DNA of 9,799 bases from positions 1 through 9,799 of the forward strand of contig JAHFTG010000068.1 of the NCBI GenBank assembly GCA_023269455.1. The letters are read 5' to 3'. The position numbers and the translations under genes were made by a program. The notes beneath the pieces were generated by a model that made no database searches, had not been told where the DNA came from, and saw only the letters and a program-made list of their open reading frames with translations. Below are positions 6,924 through 9,799 of this stretch, one piece after another (the stretch's first letter is position 1; each line of letters opens with the position of its first letter). The stretch is from Opitutaceae bacterium (lineage in GTDB: Bacteria > Verrucomicrobiota > Verrucomicrobiia > Opitutales > Opitutaceae).

Positions 6924-7831
6924 GGAGATGCCCGGCGCCGACGCTGCTGCCAGCGCAGGAGCGTGACGGCTGGAACGACCGGTTTGAGCAAGCGCACGAG
7001 CGGGTGGCGGCTGCTCGGCGGGTTGCCCCCGAGGCGGCGGCAGAGCGCGACGGCGCGGCAGGCATCGGCAGTCGCGCCGAGCGAGGCCAGTTCGGCGGCG
7101 GCCCGTTCCGTTTCGGAGATGAGCGCGTCCGAGATGGCAGGGGCGGCGGGATCGTTGGCGTATTTTTCAAGGGCCGCGAGTCGGCAGCGCCAGCCGCGCG
7201 CGTAGTCGTGACTGAAGCTTTCGGGACGGCGGAGCGACCAAGTAAGAACCTCGGGCACGTGGTGCCAGCGCACCCCGGCGCGGGCGAGGCGGATGTGAAC
7301 ATCGGCATCTTCCCAGATGGAGAGAGACTCGTCGCAGCCACCGACGCGGGCCCAGGCGTCGCGGCGGATGCAGGAGTTGTTGAGGCCCATCGCGGTTGTC
7401 AGAAGAGCGCGGTGCGGGGCGCGCTCAAGGGAGACGGGGTCGTAGCGCCAAGCGATCTGGAGGGCGCCGCGTTCGTCGTCGTCGATCCAGTCGGCATCGC
7501 AACTGACGACATCATGCGCGTCGTCGCAAAACGGGCGCAGCCTTTCGAGGAAATGAGGGGAGATGCGGTCGTCGGCGTCGTGAAAGTGAAACCATTCCGT
7601 TTGCACGGCTGAGGCGAGTTGGTTGCGTGCATGGGCGACGCCGCGATTCGGGTTGGGCGTGAGGATGCGCCAGCCGAGTTGACGGGCAACTGCCACGGTG
7701 TCGTCGGTGCTGCCGTCGTCATAGCAAAGGATGCGGTCAAACGGCACGGTCATCGCGTGCAGATACTCGGCGAGCCGCGGAAGGTAGCGCGCGGCGTTGT
7801 AGCAGGGGATGAGGAGGGTGTGCTGGCCCAC
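6920..7831 (-). CDS. Glycosyltransferase family 2 (GT-A fold)
   Basis: A 303-residue protein beginning at once with the GT2 fold (HTLLIPCYNAARYLPRL, residues 4-20). It has DDGSTDD at 38-44, NRGVAHARN at 62-70, a metal-binding HDADD at 84-88, LNNSCIRRDAW at 150-160, and WEDADVHIRL at 173-182. The last is the usual E-D catalytic-base region. The C-terminal third is helical and basic (ending RWQQRRRRASP) and may dock to the membrane. The start is taken as GTG at 7831, 16 bases after the stop of the upstream methyltransferase: an in-frame TAA at 7853-7855 closes the frame upstream and no ATG lies between. Later Met residues would delete the first beta-strand. No ribosome site is evident. It is coupled to the acyltransferase-3 gene through an ATGA overlap. 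Sugar specificity cannot be read from the sequence. Confidence 0.93.
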   Translation of the reverse strand: MGQHTLLIPCYNAARYLPRLAEYLHAMTVPFDRILCYDDGSTDDTVAVARQLGWRILTPNPNRGVAHARNQLASAVQTEWFHFHDADDRISPHFLERLRPFCDDAHDVVSCDADWIDDDERGALQIAWRYDPVSLERAPHRALLTTAMGLNNSCIRRDAWARVGGCDESLSIWEDADVHIRLARAGVRWHHVPEVLTWSLRRPESFSHDYARGWRCRLAALEKYANDPAAPAISDALISETERAAAELASLGATADACRAVALCRRLGGNPPSSRHPLVRLLKPVVPAVTLLRWQQRRRRASP

Positions 7832-7847
7832 GAGATTCAGCGAACGA

Positions 7848-8696
7848 TCAGCTTAGCTGATGCGCCCAGAGGTTATCTTCGGGTAGAGATGAGGTGGGGT
7901 CAAAAGGGTCTCCGTTTATTGTGAGAAGCGCGTAGTTAAGCGAGCGAAGCCAGTCCAGCGTTGTTTCAGGCGGACCATAATCGAATTCAACGGGCTTGTA
8001 TTCAAAAAGGATGTCGAGGGGAAGGCGCGGGGTCGCGGCGAGCAGCGAGCGGAGGATGTTGAACTCGTGCCCTTCGACGTCGATTTTAACCAGGTCTAGG
8101 CAGTCGGGCGGAATCAGGGCGGCCAGTTCGGCTGCGGGGAGGACGGGAACGTGCAGCGGGATGGCGCGCAGATCCCCGGTGACTGGTCCGCTGGCGAGGC
8201 GGCTTCCGCCCGTATTGGCGGCGTGCGGCGCGATCATGCGGAGCAGGGCGGGGGTGTCCGAGACGGCCGCGGTGCATAGCTCGATGTTGGTGAGGCCGCT
8301 GAGCGCGGCGTTGCGCAGGAGCGCCACGGAGTGTGCCGGCGTGGGCTCGATGGCGAAGACCCGTCCGTCCCGCAGCGCGAGAGCGCGCGCGGCGCGCAGG
8401 GTGAACAGTCCCATGTGGGCGCCAAAATCGACGGCACCGCGTGCGTCTTGCAGCAAGGCGTCGTAACGCGCCAGCGTCGCCAGTTCGTAACCGCCGCGGA
8501 AAAGAATCTCGCGTTGCACATAGTCCGAGTCGTCGAGATCCATGACGACGCCGGCCTTGACGGTCGTGCGCACGACGCTGACGCCGAGAAGGCGTTTGAG
8601 CAGCGTGATGAGACGCAGGCGTCCCGGATGTTCGCCGGAGCGGCAGTAACGGGCGACGAGACGGTGGCGCCAGTCGGGAGGGGTGGGATGATTCAT
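7848..8696 (-). CDS. FkbM family SAM-dependent methyltransferase (first of two)
   Basis: A 282-residue protein with the FkbM Rossmann fold: motif I DFGAHMG (90-96), strand-2 acidic IEPTP (116-120), and the hallmark DLVKIDVEGHE (201-211). Before the fold lies an 85-residue segment, including DLDDSDYVQREILFRGGYE (about 53-71), which many FkbM proteins carry as a lead-in. A sugar hydroxyl is the likely methyl acceptor, inferred from the glycan context. The ATG at 8696 is fixed by a 4-base ATGA overlap with the GT61 stop; the open frame runs on to 9005 but lies inside the GT61 gene there. Some sampled rows in this gene are very GC-rich (about 73% in 8101-8160). Confidence 0.93.
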   Translation of the reverse strand: MNHPTPPDWRHRLVARYCRSGEHPGRLRLITLLKRLLGVSVVRTTVKAGVVMDLDDSDYVQREILFRGGYELATLARYDALLQDARGAVDFGAHMGLFTLRAARALALRDGRVFAIEPTPAHSVALLRNAALSGLTNIELCTAAVSDTPALLRMIAPHAANTGGSRLASGPVTGDLRAIPLHVPVLPAAELAALIPPDCLDLVKIDVEGHEFNILRSLLAATPRLPLDILFEYKPVEFDYGPPETTLDWLRSLNYALLTINGDPFDPTSSLPEDNLWAHQLS

Positions 8697-9799
8697 GGGG
8701 AGACAAGGCCGCGCACGGTCGCAAGAGCATCGGCCCGACCGGGCGAGGTATCCGCCACGCGCACGGCGACGTGCGCGTGGCCGCATGCAAGGGCGAGTCT
8801 CGAGTAGAACGGATGGAACGGACGGGGCATCAATTCCACGATTCGCGCGCCAGGCGGGGTGAAAACCATGTTGGCGAAAGCCGCTCCGTGAAGGCCGACC
8901 ATCACGCGCGCGGAGGTGCAGTGGGAGAGGACTTCCTTTGGCGAAAGGCTTCCCAGATCGACCGGCTCGAGCTGCGGAAGTCCGGCCGCAAAATCCCGCT
9001 CCCACGTGGTCGCACGATTGCTCACACCGCTGCGATCAAGCCACAACGAGCCTCCGGGGGCAGCTGGGGCCTCGGGCACGCCGGCCAAGGTGCGCAGCGT
9101 GCGGACCGTCCATGCGTTTGGCTCGAAATGGCGGGAAAGGCGGTTTGTAAACAAGAGCTGTTCGCAATGCCAGTGGTCGAGATCCTGCAGCCAGACGATT
9201 TTCTGATGGAAGCCGAGGTGACGCAGCCAGGCGGTTTTGGATTCCTCGATGTAGCGGGGCACCAGCAATTGGTCGATGTGCGGTAGGAACGCGCGGGCCA
9301 GGGCCAGCTTGGGCAGGCTTTCGATCAGGAAATGGTAGAACGTTTCACCGCCCAGCGTCGCCAGCGAAAGGCTGATGCCCGGGAGCGGACGCGCTGGTGG
9401 AAGGCCCGGCGTCGCGAAAACGGGATGCGCGTCGAGGGGGGTGTCCCATACGTCGAGGGTTTCACGAATAACCGTGCGGGCGGCGGGCACGTAGCAGATG
9501 CCGCTCGCGCCAATAAGGCCCGCGCCGGACATGGCGAACAGCCGCCGCGATGGTTCCGCCGAGAAATAGGCGCGATCTTCGCCGGCAAGGGTGCCCGGAA
9601 CGCCGTCGGAAAAACGCGTTGGACCGATCAGGCAGGCCGCGCCCCTTTCCTCGAAAAGCACGCCGCTGAATCCGGGGGAGGTGTGCAATGCGCCGGGAGC
9701 GGCATCCAATCCTTCGGGAAACATCTTGACGAAGGGCTCATGGCGCACCGGCAGCGACTTCGCCGCGCGCTGCCAGGCTTTGCTCAGGGGGAGTTTCGC
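8693..9799 (-). CDS. GT61 (DUF563) family glycosyltransferase, 5' end beyond right window edge
   Basis: Read to the window edge, 368 codons are open with coding-like content, so the gene probably starts outside. Possible internal starts are GTG at 9748 and ATG at 9724, but the codons above them read as normal protein (e.g. LSKAWQRAAKSLP). Family hallmarks are a FYHFLIESLPKLALA segment (about visible residues 154-168), SLWLDRSG followed by SNRATTWERDF (about 251-270), and GLHGAAFANMVFTPPG (about 302-317), with IVELMPRP after it. These match GT61/DUF563, whose eukaryotic members transfer xylose or GlcNAc. Bacterial members are common in capsule and exopolysaccharide clusters, with mostly unknown substrates. 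The protein has no membrane segment. Its TGA overlaps the next gene's ATG (8693-8696). Confidence 0.88.
   Translation of the reverse strand, partial: AKLPLSKAWQRAAKSLPVRHEPFVKMFPEGLDAAPGALHTSPGFSGVLFEERGAACLIGPTRFSDGVPGTLAGEDRAYFSAEPSRRLFAMSGAGLIGASGICYVPAARTVIRETLDVWDTPLDAHPVFATPGLPPARPLPGISLSLATLGGETFYHFLIESLPKLALARAFLPHIDQLLVPRYIEESKTAWLRHLGFHQKIVWLQDLDHWHCEQLLFTNRLSRHFEPNAWTVRTLRTLAGVPEAPAAPGGSLWLDRSGVSNRATTWERDFAAGLPQLEPVDLGSLSPKEVLSHCTSARVMVGLHGAAFANMVFTPPGARIVELMPRPFHPFYSRLALACGHAHVAVRVADTSPGRADALATVRGLVSP

Noticed and set aside
6076..7341. 421-codon minus-strand frame overlapping the AT3 and GT2 genes
   Set aside because: Out of frame with both real genes and spanning their junction; Ser/Pro/Arg-rich composition is typical of a shifted frame in GC-rich coding DNA.
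7004..7612. Plus-strand open frame (202 codons) opposite the GT2 gene
   Set aside because: Lies fully opposite a GT2 with all motifs present; no domain and no plausible start signal.

Overview
The window is a GC-rich bacterial segment in which every credible gene lies on the minus strand, so transcription runs from the right edge (9799) to the left edge (1). It holds nine complete genes and two cut by the window edges. They look like part of a cell-surface polysaccharide or glycoconjugate cluster (exopolysaccharide, capsule or O-antigen type). The host cannot be fixed from the sequence. High GC, few recognisable Shine-Dalgarno sites, heavy gene overlap and the mix of FkbM, GT61 and GT2 proteins would suit a Gram-negative such as an Opitutaceae-like verrucomicrobium, but that is only a guess.

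In transcription order the genes are: a GT61 (DUF563) glycosyltransferase, open to the right edge (8693-9799); an FkbM-type methyltransferase (7848-8696); a GT2 glycosyltransferase (6920-7831); an acyltransferase-3 (OafA-like) membrane O-acyltransferase (5832-6923); a left-handed beta-helix (hexapeptide) acetyltransferase (5266-5832); a second, divergent FkbM methyltransferase (4482-5237); a second GT2 (3580-4482); a multi-pass membrane protein of unrecognised family (2525-3583); a GT-A fold protein with GT8-like signatures (1558-2511); a third GT2 (513-1550); and, after a 243-base gap, the N-terminus of a GT-C type multi-membrane-span glycosyltransferase cut by the left edge (1-269).

From 8696 down to 513 the genes are packed with stop/start overlaps (ATGA at 8693-8696, 6920-6923 and 3580-3583; TGATG at 5830-5834 and 4480-4484) or gaps of 7 to 28 bases. 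This indicates one co-transcribed, partly translationally coupled operon. Only the 270-512 gap is large enough to hold a separate control region, and I see no convincing promoter or terminator there.

Taken together, the products would build a glycan from several different sugars (GT61, three GT2, one GT8-like, possibly GT-C). Two FkbM enzymes would probably O-methylate it, and two unrelated acyltransferases would acylate it, one cytoplasmic and one in the membrane. No recognisable flippase, polymerase, chain-length regulator, export protein or sugar-nucleotide synthesis gene lies in the window, so these would have to be nearby. No RNA gene, mobile element, CRISPR array or attachment site was seen.
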